Source: Acinetobacter sp. XS-4 (GTDB taxonomy: Bacteria; Pseudomonadota; Gammaproteobacteria; Pseudomonadales; Moraxellaceae). From it: a stretch of 64,000 bases of DNA. A model generated the notes under the pieces. It was not told the origin of the DNA. It did not search any database and saw only the letters and a list, made by a program, of their open reading frames with translations. Shown here piece by piece: positions 26,483 through 34,989 of this stretch. The stretch spans positions 1,302,001-1,366,000 of the forward strand of contig NZ_CP094657.1 of the NCBI RefSeq assembly GCF_023920705.1. Direction: 5' to 3'. The stretch's first letter is position 1. Each line of letters starts with the position of its first letter. Position numbers and translations under genes: made by a program.

Positions 26483-27469
26483 ATGACCTTGACGAAAGCT
26501 ATACGTTTCTATGGAACAGGAACACCTGAAGTAATGCGCTATGAAGACGTAGAAGTAGGAGACCCAAAAGCAGGGGAAGTACGCCTACGTCATGTGGCAG
26601 TCGGTCTAAATTATGCCGATACATATTTTCGTAATGGAACCTATCAAATTCCAATGCCTAATGGCATGGGCGTAGAGGCTTCAGGTGTAGTTGAAGCATT
26701 AGGTGAAGGAGTCACTCAGCTCAAAGTCGGTGATCGAGTTACTTATACAGGTTTTTTAAATACTTTAGGTGCATATAGCACCCACCGTCTAATTCCAGCA
26801 AATGCTTTAATTAAATTACCCGAAGAAATTTCTTGTGAAACAGCAGCAGCCATGACCATGCGAGGGTTGACCGCTGCTTATTTAATGCGCCGTATTTATG
26901 ACTTTACAGCGGGCGATTCAATTTTATTACATGCAGCTGCAGGTGGTGTTGGGTTAATTGTTTCTCAGTGGGCCAAATTACTAGGTTTGACCGTTATTGG
27001 TACAACATCCTCAGAAGAAAAGGCTGCCGTAGCGCGAGCTCATGGTTGTGATCATGTCATTAACTACAGCCATGAAAATGTTGCCGAACGTGTACGTGAG
27101 TTAACAGGCGGCGTTGGTGTAAATGTTGTTTTCGATAGTGTTGGTCAAGCGACCTTCATGAGTTCATTAGATTCCCTAAAACGCCGTGGTTTGTTGGTCT
27201 GCGTAGGAACTGCATCGGGCCCAATCCCTGCTTTTGATCCAGTATTACTTGCCGTGAAAGGTTCACTGTTTGTCACACGTCCAGCTTTGGCAGACTACAT
27301 TGCAGATCCTGTCGAGAAGAAAGAACTGGCAAATGAATTATTTGATCATGTTCGACATGGACGAATCAAAATTGAAATTAATCAGCGCTATGAGTTAAAG
27401 GATGCCGTGCAAGCTCATCGTGATTTGGAAGCACGTAAAACAATAGGCTCATCAATCTTTGTAATTTGA
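26483..27469 (+). CDS. Zinc-independent quinone oxidoreductase (MDR superfamily)
   Basis: 328 residues. A GroES-like domain (about 1-125) and a Rossmann domain with HAAAGGVGLIVSQWAKLLG (about 152-170) are in QOR order. The zinc-binding Cys/His of alcohol dehydrogenases are absent, so it should reduce quinones or enones with NADPH. It is the first gene of a seven-gene run, 12 bases before the dioxygenase. In this setting it may process an unsaturated or quinone intermediate. Confidence 0.88.
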   Translation: MTLTKAIRFYGTGTPEVMRYEDVEVGDPKAGEVRLRHVAVGLNYADTYFRNGTYQIPMPNGMGVEASGVVEALGEGVTQLKVGDRVTYTGFLNTLGAYSTHRLIPANALIKLPEEISCETAAAMTMRGLTAAYLMRRIYDFTAGDSILLHAAAGGVGLIVSQWAKLLGLTVIGTTSSEEKAAVARAHGCDHVINYSHENVAERVRELTGGVGVNVVFDSVGQATFMSSLDSLKRRGLLVCVGTASGPIPAFDPVLLAVKGSLFVTRPALADYIADPVEKKELANELFDHVRHGRIKIEINQRYELKDAVQAHRDLEARKTIGSSIFVI

Positions 27470-27480
27470 AGGGATTTCTT

Positions 27481-28329
27481 ATGCAAATTGAACAGTTAAC
27501 TTGCAATATTGGTGCAGAGCTTAGTGGAGTAAAGCTCGCTGATGCGATTTATGATGATGGTTTATTTTCTGAAATTCGTACAGAACTGCTTAAACACCGT
27601 GTGTTGTTCTTGCGAGATCAGCATTTAACCCGTCAGGATCATGTCGCATTTGCTGAAAAATTTGGACAGCTCGAAGATCATCCCGCAGTAGGCAGTCATC
27701 CTGATCATCCAGGTTTAGTCCAGATTTATAAAAACCCTGAAAGCCCCGTCGATCGTTATGAAAATGCTTGGCACAGTGATGCGAGTTGGCGCAAGGTTCC
27801 ACCGATGGGATGTGTGTTGCATTGTGTTGAATGCCCACCAGTAGGTGGCGATACTATGTGGACCAATATGGTCATGGCCTATGAGTCTTTACCTAACGAT
27901 ATTAAGGATAAGATTGCTGACTTACGTGCTTATCACAGCATAGAAGCGAGTTTTGGGGCGGCAATGCCACCTGAAAAGCGCTTAGACTTAAAAGCAAAGT
28001 TCCCCGATGCTGAGCACCCAGTGGTACGTACTCATCCTGAAACAGGCGAAAAAGTTTTATATGTAAACGCGTTTACGACCCACTTCAGTAACTATCACAC
28101 CAAAGAGCGAGTCAGATTTGGACAAGATGCCAATCCGGGCGCAGCCGAACTATTACGTTACTTAATTTCTCAAGCCTATATTCCTGAGTTTCAAGTGCGT
28201 TGGCGCTGGAAGCCTAACAGCATTGCGATCTGGGATAACCGCAGTACACAACATTATGCAGTCATGGATTATCCACCTTGCCACCGAAAAATGGAACGGG
28301 CCGGCATTATTGGTGATGCAACCTATTAA
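27481..28329 (+). CDS. TauD/TfdA-family 2-oxoglutarate dioxygenase
   Basis: 282 residues from ATG 27481, with GGGA before it; the longer TTG frame is not needed. The iron triad is visible: His98 and Asp100 (WHSDASW) and His258 (TQHYAV), with an Arg near residue 270 for 2-oxoglutarate. Relatives cleave taurine and other sulfonates, alkyl sulfates, or aryloxyacetates such as 2,4-D. The YeiH-type exporter at the end of the same operon would suit release of a sulfur anion, but this is inference. Several family substrates remain possible. Confidence 0.88.
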   Translation: MQIEQLTCNIGAELSGVKLADAIYDDGLFSEIRTELLKHRVLFLRDQHLTRQDHVAFAEKFGQLEDHPAVGSHPDHPGLVQIYKNPESPVDRYENAWHSDASWRKVPPMGCVLHCVECPPVGGDTMWTNMVMAYESLPNDIKDKIADLRAYHSIEASFGAAMPPEKRLDLKAKFPDAEHPVVRTHPETGEKVLYVNAFTTHFSNYHTKERVRFGQDANPGAAELLRYLISQAYIPEFQVRWRWKPNSIAIWDNRSTQHYAVMDYPPCHRKMERAGIIGDATY

Positions 28330-28388
28330 ATCTATAGGCTAAATAATTTTATCTAATTGAAAATTCTAAAAAATATATGGAGATGCGC

Positions 28389-29441
28389 ATGCAATTCTTT
28401 GACGACTCATTGCACCCGGAAAATATGGAAAAAGTGGTAATCACTGTTGCGCCGTATGGACCCGAATGGATGCCGGAAGACTTTCCAGAAGATATTCCAG
28501 TGACCATGGATGAGCAAATACAAAAAGCGGTTGAGTGCTATGAAGCAGGCGCGACGGTGCTGCATTTACATGTCCGTGAGCTTGATGGGAAAGGCTCTAA
28601 ACGCTTGTCAAAATTTAATGAGCTTATTGCAGGTGTTCGTGAAGCTGTGCCTGACATGATTATTCAGGTGGGTGGTTCGATTTCATTTGCACCAGAGAGT
28701 GAAGGTGAAGCGGCTTTATGGCTAAGTGATGACACCCGACATATGTTGGCTGAACTCACACCAAAGCCCGATCAGGTCACTGTGGCAATTAACACCACAC
28801 AAATGAATATTATGGAATTGCTCTATCCTGAATATTTAGAAGGGACTTCATTGGCACATCCAGCGACTCAGGCAGCATATGCAGAGATGACTGTGCCAGC
28901 AGGGCCTGCATGGGTTACCGAACATATTAAACGTTTATGCAAAAACAATATTCAACCGCACTTTCAGTTAACGGGTATGCACGGACTTGAAACCCTAGAA
29001 CGTATGGTACGTAAAGGTTTGTATATGGGGCCTTTAAACTTAACTTGGATTGGAATTGGTGGCGGTTTTGATGGTCCAAACCCATTTAATTTCTTTAATT
29101 TTATTCATCGCGTACCCGATGGATGTACTTTGACATCTGAGTCTCTGCTCAAAAATGTATTGCCTTTTAACACCATGTCGATGGCAATGGGTTTACATGC
29201 TCGTGTGGGTAACGAAGACACGATTATTGATCATCACGGACGCCGTTTTTCATCTGTAGAGCAAATTAAGCAAACCGTTCGGATTGCCCATGAATTAGGC
29301 CGTGAAATTGCCTCAGGAAAAGAAGCCCGTGAAATTTATCGTATTGGGGTGCAATACAACAGTATTGAAGAAACTCTAATCGCAAATGGTATGGCACCCA
29401 ACCGTAAAGCAGGACAAAAGGGCGTGCCACAGCGTAACTAA
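28389..29441 (+). CDS. Beta-keto acid cleavage enzyme (BKACE, DUF849)
   Basis: 350 residues from the ATG at 28389, which has GGAG six bases upstream; two earlier in-frame ATGs (28377, 28383) overlap that site. A TIM barrel with zinc ligands His59 and His61 (VLHLHVRE) fits the BKACE family, which condenses a beta-keto acid with acetyl-CoA and splits off acetoacetate or a related product. Known members act in lysine fermentation and carnitine breakdown. With the oxygenase and transporter it suggests breakdown of a substrate ending in a beta-keto acid. Confidence 0.87.
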   Translation: MQFFDDSLHPENMEKVVITVAPYGPEWMPEDFPEDIPVTMDEQIQKAVECYEAGATVLHLHVRELDGKGSKRLSKFNELIAGVREAVPDMIIQVGGSISFAPESEGEAALWLSDDTRHMLAELTPKPDQVTVAINTTQMNIMELLYPEYLEGTSLAHPATQAAYAEMTVPAGPAWVTEHIKRLCKNNIQPHFQLTGMHGLETLERMVRKGLYMGPLNLTWIGIGGGFDGPNPFNFFNFIHRVPDGCTLTSESLLKNVLPFNTMSMAMGLHARVGNEDTIIDHHGRRFSSVEQIKQTVRIAHELGREIASGKEAREIYRIGVQYNSIEETLIANGMAPNRKAGQKGVPQRN

Positions 29442-29558
29442 TGTGACAAGGTCTAACGGAATGTAGACCTCAATTGTAGTGCAGTTTATTCGCTTTAATT
29501 TTAAAAGTGCGTTGCTGCACTAGCTAAATAGAAATTATAAAAAATACAAGGAGGTCGT

Positions 29559-30908
29559 ATGAATGCACATCAGTATTCAGATCAGATGAGCGATGTTGAT
29601 ACGTCAATCAGTATACCTCGTCGTTATGCATGGCTTGTTTTTGCTTTGACATTTGGTTTGCTCATTTCAGATTACATGTCCAGACAAGTCTTAAACGCAG
29701 TCTTTCCTTTACTTAAAAATGAGTGGTTGCTCAGCGATAGCCAGTTAGGTTTGCTCAGTGGCATTGTCGCGTTAATGGTGGGTTTATTGACTCTGCCGTT
29801 GTCTTTAATGGCAGACCGTTTTGGGCGAGTTAAAAGCTTGGCCATTATGGCTGCATTATGGAGTTTGGCGACTCTAGGATGTGCACTTGCTGAAAACTAC
29901 GAGCAAATGTTTATTGCTCGTTTTATGGTTGGTGTGGGTGAAGCTGCTTATGGCAGCGTTGGAATCGCGGTGGTTGTGGCTGTTTTTCCGAGGGAGATGC
30001 GTGCAACACTCGCCAGTGCTTTTATGGCGGGCGGCGTATTTGGTTCATTTTTGGGTGTGGCTTTAGGTGGTGTACTTGCACAGCACTTCGGTTGGCGTTG
30101 GGCTTTTGGAGGCATTGCTTTATTTGGTCTTGTTTTGGCTTTTCTATATCCAATTTTAGTGAAAGAAAACAGAATAAACGCAGTACCTCAAAATAAAATT
30201 CGTAGTAAAACCCAGCACATTAAAAGCCCTTTAAAAACTTTATATTCAAGTCGTTCAATCATTGCCACTTACATTGGTAGTGGTCTGCAACTATTTGTTG
30301 GTGGCACAGTAATTGTCTGGATGCCGAGTTATCTCAATCGCTATTACGGCATGAGTACCGACAAAGCAGGTGTGATGGCAGCGGTCATTTTGCTATGTAG
30401 TGCAGTAGGCACAATCTTATGCGGCATGTTGTGTGATTATTTGGGCCGTAACTGTCCAGATCGTAAGGTCAGTTTAGCAATTACATACTGCCTGCTCGGT
30501 TGTGTTCTTTTATTCATTGCTTTTGCTGTGCCTGCGGGACGTAACCAATTACTTCTCATTTGTCTCGGAATGTTTATTGCCCTAGGAACTAATGGGCCAT
30601 CTAGCGCCATGGTGGCCAATCTTACACATAACTCAGTTCATGGCTCTGCATTTGCAACGCTTACTTTGGCTAACAATTTTCTTGGTTTAGCTCTTGGTCC
30701 TTTAGTCGTTGGCAAAGTGTCTGATGTGATTGGATTACACAGTGCATTTCAACTGATGCCATTGGTCAGTATTGCAGCCGCAGCCGTATTTTTTTATGCC
30801 AAACGCCATTATCACAAAGATATCGCACGCTTTGAGCAGCAAGGAATAACTGAGCTTAAAAATCATTCAGGTAACCAAATACAAAAATGCGGGATGAATA
30901 ACAAATGA
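29559..30908 (+). CDS. MFS transporter, likely substrate importer of the cluster
   Basis: 449 residues with 12 predicted membrane segments. The loop 2-3 signature reads LMADRFGRVKS, and the N-terminal DYMSRQVLNAVFP resembles spinster-like or anion/organic-acid MFS members. A GGAGG ribosome site precedes the ATG. Its stop overlaps the next start (ATGA). Position in a catabolic operon suggests uptake of the growth substrate. Confidence 0.88.
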   Translation: MNAHQYSDQMSDVDTSISIPRRYAWLVFALTFGLLISDYMSRQVLNAVFPLLKNEWLLSDSQLGLLSGIVALMVGLLTLPLSLMADRFGRVKSLAIMAALWSLATLGCALAENYEQMFIARFMVGVGEAAYGSVGIAVVVAVFPREMRATLASAFMAGGVFGSFLGVALGGVLAQHFGWRWAFGGIALFGLVLAFLYPILVKENRINAVPQNKIRSKTQHIKSPLKTLYSSRSIIATYIGSGLQLFVGGTVIVWMPSYLNRYYGMSTDKAGVMAAVILLCSAVGTILCGMLCDYLGRNCPDRKVSLAITYCLLGCVLLFIAFAVPAGRNQLLLICLGMFIALGTNGPSSAMVANLTHNSVHGSAFATLTLANNFLGLALGPLVVGKVSDVIGLHSAFQLMPLVSIAAAAVFFYAKRHYHKDIARFEQQGITELKNHSGNQIQKCGMNNK

Positions 30909-31561
30909 TGATTCGGCAATTACACATTGATGTTTTTTTTGACTTTATTTGTCCTTGGTGTTTGATCGGAAAACGTCAGTTACTGATCGCTATAAATAGG
31001 TTTTATCAGCTTCACCCCAAAGTCAAAGTTGTCGTGCACTGGCGAGGTGTTCAGCTCATACCAGATTTAGCTGCTGAAGGCGTACCTTTTCAAACATTTT
31101 ATTTGAAACGATTAGGTAGCTTGACTGCAGTTCGTATGAGACAAGAACAAGTCAATAAAGCTGCAAATAAAGTTGGGCTCAAGATCGATTTTGAGCAAAT
31201 TAAACGGATGCCAAATACGGCCAAAGCTCATCGCTTATTTGTTAAAGCTTTAAAAATAGGAACTCCTGAGCAGTGCAATGCGTTGTTAGAACAACTCTTT
31301 GCTGCATATTTTTATGATGGGCTAGACATCGGAAATACCACCACTTTATACAAAATCGCGAAACGTTGTGGCTTCTCACCTGAGCTTATTAAAGATTTAC
31401 TTATTCAAGATCATCAAGATTTTATCTCTGCAAGTACAGGAGGTAATGGCGTGCCTTACTTTATTTTTGATCGGGCTTCTGCCTTAGTTGGCGCGCAATC
31501 AGCAGATGCACTTTATCAAGCGATGCAAGAGGCAATGGTGGCACAAGGAGAATTGATATGA
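30905..31561 (+). CDS. DsbA/FrnE-like thioredoxin-fold protein
   Basis: 218 residues. The protein starts with a beta strand and CPWC at residues 16-19 (DFICPWCLIGK), then an all-helical insertion and a C-terminal GVPYFIFD cis-proline segment. This is the DsbA-like FrnE / HCCA-isomerase family. True HCCA isomerases have Ser in place of the first Cys, so a thiol oxidoreductase is more likely. It has no signal peptide, so it acts in the cytoplasm. ATGA overlaps join it to the genes on both sides. Confidence 0.85.
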   Translation: MMIRQLHIDVFFDFICPWCLIGKRQLLIAINRFYQLHPKVKVVVHWRGVQLIPDLAAEGVPFQTFYLKRLGSLTAVRMRQEQVNKAANKVGLKIDFEQIKRMPNTAKAHRLFVKALKIGTPEQCNALLEQLFAAYFYDGLDIGNTTTLYKIAKRCGFSPELIKDLLIQDHQDFISASTGGNGVPYFIFDRASALVGAQSADALYQAMQEAMVAQGELI

Positions 31562-31884
31562 TCAACCGATTTGAAGTGCCATTTGAGAAAATACCGAATT
31601 CAGGTGAGCGGGCTTTTTTAAAAATTGGAGATAAAACTCTCGCACTATTTAACGTTGCGACTCAGTTTTATGCAATCGATGACAGTTGTCCTCATCAGGG
31701 CGCATCGCTATTTAGTGGACGTCTAGAAGGACAAGTGATTCAGTGCTGTGCCCATGGTCTACGCTTTGATTTAACAAATGGCTGTTTAGTTAATTCTGCT
31801 CAGCTCAGAGTTGCAACCTATCCCGTAGAAGTGATCGAGGACAAGGTATTTATTGTGATGGGTTGTGGGGAAAATCATGAGTAG
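31558..31884 (+). CDS. Rieske-type [2Fe-2S] ferredoxin
   Basis: 108 residues with Cys44-Pro-His46 and Cys63-Cys-Ala-His66, the CxH...CxxH ligand set of Rieske ferredoxins, without any catalytic domain. It should carry electrons to an oxygenase, but no oxygenase alpha subunit or reductase is in the operon; the TauD-type enzyme would not need it. It overlaps the exporter gene by 8 bases. Its partner is therefore an open question. Confidence 0.9.
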   Translation: MINRFEVPFEKIPNSGERAFLKIGDKTLALFNVATQFYAIDDSCPHQGASLFSGRLEGQVIQCCAHGLRFDLTNGCLVNSAQLRVATYPVEVIEDKVFIVMGCGENHE

Positions 31885-32887
31885 TTTAGTTTTGAAAAAT
31901 TTTCCCCAGCGTACAAGAGAATTAGCACCAGGCTTTGTGGTCAGTTCGGTCGTTGCTGCGGCTGCCTGTTTTTTATCAGAGCACTATGGCGCACCAGTCA
32001 TGCTATTTGCACTATTACTCGGCATGAGCGTGAATTTTTTAGCAGCTGAAAGTAAATGCAAAGCGGGGATCGAATTTACCGCACGTAGTGTGCTCAGAAT
32101 GGGTATTGCCTTACTCGGCATGCGTATTACTTTGGGGCAAATTACTGCACTAGGTTGGCAGCCTGTTGCGCTAGTTGTCACTTTGGTTATTGTGACAATC
32201 GCCGTTTCTGTTATTGCCGCTAAAATCTTAGGCTTCCAAAAACTATTTGGCATGTTAACTGGTGGATCCACGGCAATCTGCGGTGCCTCTGCTGCACTGG
32301 CACTATCCGCTGCTTTTCCAAATCATCCGCAAAAAGAAAAAGCGACTTTGTTTACCGTAATTGGCGTGTCGGCACTTTCAACATTTGCAATGATTGTCTA
32401 TCCGATGATTGCGAAGTGGTTGGAGTTATCGCCACAAGCGGCTGGTGTGTTTCTTGGTGCTACGATTCACGATGTGGCGCAAGTGGTCGGCGCTGGTTAT
32501 AGCATGTCTACTGAAACGGGTGATATTGCCACTGTTGTTAAACTCATGCGTGTGGCAATGTTACTTCCAGTGATTGTTTGTGCAGCCATGATTACCCGCA
32601 TGCAAGGAGCAGATTCAACTGGGGAGCGGCCACCATTACTGCCTTGGTTTGCTGTTGGCTTTCTACTACTCGCTTGTATTAACAGTACAGGATGGGTACC
32701 AACGATGGTTCAAAATGGAATTAATGACTTATCACGTTGGTTTTTAGTCATCGCAATTAGTGCTTTAGGGATGAAAACTCAGTTAAAAGAGTTAGCGTCT
32801 GTCGGCATTAAACCGATTCTTTTAATGATCGGCGAAAGCATCTTTTTAGTGGCATTAGTCCTCGCACTCATGCATTTCTGGTTTTAG
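31877..32887 (+). CDS. YeiH-family putative sulfate/anion exporter
   Basis: 336 residues from the ATG at 31877, with GGGG upstream. About ten hydrophobic segments with GGSTAICGASAALAL and HDVAQVVGAGY fit the UPF0324/YeiH family. Members are often placed next to sulfur-compound catabolic genes and are annotated as sulfate exporters on weak evidence. As last gene of the operon it may remove sulfite or sulfate, or another anion, formed by the dioxygenase. Confidence 0.87.
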   Translation: MSSLVLKNFPQRTRELAPGFVVSSVVAAAACFLSEHYGAPVMLFALLLGMSVNFLAAESKCKAGIEFTARSVLRMGIALLGMRITLGQITALGWQPVALVVTLVIVTIAVSVIAAKILGFQKLFGMLTGGSTAICGASAALALSAAFPNHPQKEKATLFTVIGVSALSTFAMIVYPMIAKWLELSPQAAGVFLGATIHDVAQVVGAGYSMSTETGDIATVVKLMRVAMLLPVIVCAAMITRMQGADSTGERPPLLPWFAVGFLLLACINSTGWVPTMVQNGINDLSRWFLVIAISALGMKTQLKELASVGIKPILLMIGESIFLVALVLALMHFWF

Positions 32888-32908
32888 TTTTAATACATTA
32901 AATTTTCT

Positions 32909-32948
32909 AAGGAAGTTTTGGGAGAATGATTCACCAGAGCTTCCTTAC
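32909..32948. terminator. Hairpin after the oxygenase/BKACE operon
   Basis: AAGGAAG and CTTCCTT enclose an inner GAAT/ATTC stem. It lies between the convergent exporter and AraC genes. The U run is weak. Confidence 0.45.
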
Positions 32949-32985
32949 ATTTTAAGTAATTTCATTTGGCTTAAAAAAAGAGAAG

Positions 32986-33996
32986 TTAATTGAGTAGGAT
33001 TTTGTTGTGATTACGCCACATATTTGGTGACATACCAAATTGGCTAATGAACCAACGAGTAAAAGAACTCGGCATCGAGTAACCTAAAATATCCGATACT
33101 TGAGCGAGCGAATAATTTAGATTTTTTAAATAGCGAAATACGAGGTCTTTGCGTACTTCATTCATTAGATCACTAAAACTCGTCTGAGCTTCTTCTAAAC
33201 GACGTTGCAAGGTCCGAACATGAATACCATGGGTTTGAGCGACTTGATCAATCGTAGCGCGACCCATTGGCAAAAGAAGATAAATACTTTTACGAATATC
33301 AAAAATCATGGTCGATTCATTGCTATTTTGCAAAATATCTAAATAACGCTGCGCATGGTTGGCCATAGCCAGATTTGCTTGAGGGTTTGTTGTATTAAGT
33401 TCGGCCGCCGTACAAACAATACCATTAAAGTCACTACCAAACTCTAGCGCACAGCCAAAAATCCGCCGATGCAGAGTTAAATCACTGGGTGGGTTATGAG
33501 TGAAGTGTACACTTAATGGTCGCCATTTTTGCATCAGTAACGCTGCACAAAAACGATGGGTAATTCCTAAAGCAAGTTCAGTGGCTTGACGACTATATCC
33601 GCAAGTTGTGGTCACAACTTCTTCTCGAATAACAACCGTATCCTCAATTTCTTCAATATATATTTCAAGTGAGTTGTTGAGTAAATTTCTATATCTAACA
33701 ATAGTTTGTAAGGCATCTCTCAATGTGTGTTGATAATTCAATAAAAGGCTAATTTCACCAAAATCCGCGATTTCGCGCTGTTCTGCCATATGTAAACCAA
33801 ATACATCGCAGCTACTCATTTGGGCTGAGTCTTCAAGCAAGGTAATAGCTTTATCGACGGGAATTCGCTGTTTAAGATCATTCAATTGATTTTGGCTAAG
33901 ACCAACGCGTGATAATAAATGGTATGGATTAATAGCTAATTGCTGGGCAACAGCCAAATAATTTTTTAAAGAGGCGGTATGCGCAAGAGGGACCAT
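32986..33996 (-). CDS. AraC-family regulator of the catabolic island
   Basis: 336 residues. The N-terminal Arabinose_bd-type domain (about 15-200) contains the ISLLLNYQHTLRDAL motif. The C-terminal AraC DNA-binding region (about 230-330) has TIDQVAQTHGIHVRTLQRRL and LAQVSDILGYSMPSSFTRWF. It lies between the two gene blocks, convergent with the first and divergent from the second. A near-identical 19-base box precedes each block, so I infer that it activates both. The inducer is probably the substrate or an intermediate. Confidence 0.9.
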   Translation of the reverse strand: MVPLAHTASLKNYLAVAQQLAINPYHLLSRVGLSQNQLNDLKQRIPVDKAITLLEDSAQMSSCDVFGLHMAEQREIADFGEISLLLNYQHTLRDALQTIVRYRNLLNNSLEIYIEEIEDTVVIREEVVTTTCGYSRQATELALGITHRFCAALLMQKWRPLSVHFTHNPPSDLTLHRRIFGCALEFGSDFNGIVCTAAELNTTNPQANLAMANHAQRYLDILQNSNESTMIFDIRKSIYLLLPMGRATIDQVAQTHGIHVRTLQRRLEEAQTSFSDLMNEVRKDLVFRYLKNLNYSLAQVSDILGYSMPSSFTRWFISQFGMSPNMWRNHNKILLN

Positions 33997-34185
33997 TTTA
34001 TTATCTCCTGTTCTTAATCAGCCATATTCCTTACAGCTCATATCTAGTTATAACCAAAATATTCACATTACAAAAGCTTTTATTTAAGAGCCTAATCGTG
34101 ATGTCGAATCAATTTTAAACTTATTCTTTTGACTCACTTGTAATTACAAAAATATTTTAATTAATTTACGAAATTTTAAAAAGAT

Positions 34186-34204
34186 GTGTCGTCAAATGAA
34201 AAGT
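34186..34204 (+). promoter_or_regulatory. AraC-type box 2, upstream of the hydrolase block
   Basis: GTGTCGTCAAATGAAAAGT differs from box 1 (26386-26404) at one base and lies 81 bases before the ATG at 34286. In this copy CGTCA also pairs with a TGACG ten bases on. The 290-base gap between the AraC gene and the hydrolase shows no other motif. Confidence 0.7.
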
Positions 34205-34309
34205 CCATGACGTCTTATGTACACCACTAGCTAAAATGAGTCTTTATTGTGAATGGAGTTTTATAAAAATTCTTGTGCCTCCTAGATGGCAAAATTCGCA
34301 GGCGTCGAA

Positions 34310-34891
34310 ATGGACAAAATACAAACCAAAGCAACAATTTTAATTATTCCGGGGTTACGCGATCATGTTCCCGAGCATTGGCAAACGATCTTAGAAACAA
34401 AGCTAGCAAAGGTTCGCTCTGTACCGCCGGTGCAAATCAATAAACTCAATTGTGAAAATAGAGTTGCTGCTATTCAGGCACAACTCGAACAAATACAAGG
34501 GCCTGTCATTTTGGTTGCACACAGCGCGGGTGTGCTGATGACACTACACTGGGCTGCAAAATACCAACGACCAATTCAGGGTGCTCTACTTGTGGCTCCA
34601 CCTGACTTAAACGAAAGCTGGCCAGAAAATTATCCAAGCCCAACCGTACTTCATCAAGAAGGATGGAGTCCTTTACCAGATCAAGAACTACCATTTCCCA
34701 GCATTTTGGTTGCAAGCACCAATGACCATTTAGCTCGTTATGAAGCTGTAAGTGAAATGGCAGAAAAGTGGGGGAGTCAACTCGTAAATTTAGGTGAAGT
34801 GGGACATTTAAACCCCGCATCTGGCTTTGGCTATTGGCCTTTAGCTGAACAATTCATTCAACAGTTAGATCAGGTTGAACAACCAGCCTAG
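34310..34891 (+). CDS. RBBP9/YdeN-like serine hydrolase
   Basis: 193 residues if it starts at the ATG at 34310, which has an AGG upstream and gives the usual N-terminus before ILIIPGLRDHVPEHWQ. An ATG at 34286 would add eight residues. The nucleophile is in HSAGV, with an Asp in ASTNDH and His in VGHLNPASG. This compact alpha/beta hydrolase family acts on esters of unknown kind. It is the first gene after AraC box 2. Confidence 0.85.
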   Translation: MDKIQTKATILIIPGLRDHVPEHWQTILETKLAKVRSVPPVQINKLNCENRVAAIQAQLEQIQGPVILVAHSAGVLMTLHWAAKYQRPIQGALLVAPPDLNESWPENYPSPTVLHQEGWSPLPDQELPFPSILVASTNDHLARYEAVSEMAEKWGSQLVNLGEVGHLNPASGFGYWPLAEQFIQQLDQVEQPA

Positions 34892-34989
34892 TGCAAAAAA
34901 ATACTTGCTTATGTAAACCATTTAAAGCCAATGGATGGCTTTGAGTAATAAGCAATAAATAAGAAAAATCATATTTATAGGGAGATAAT

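Noticed and set aside
30905..31561. Calling the thioredoxin-fold gene a 2-hydroxychromene-2-carboxylate isomerase
   Set aside because: The CPWC motif with both cysteines favours a FrnE/DsbA-like oxidoreductase; isomerases normally have Ser at the first position.
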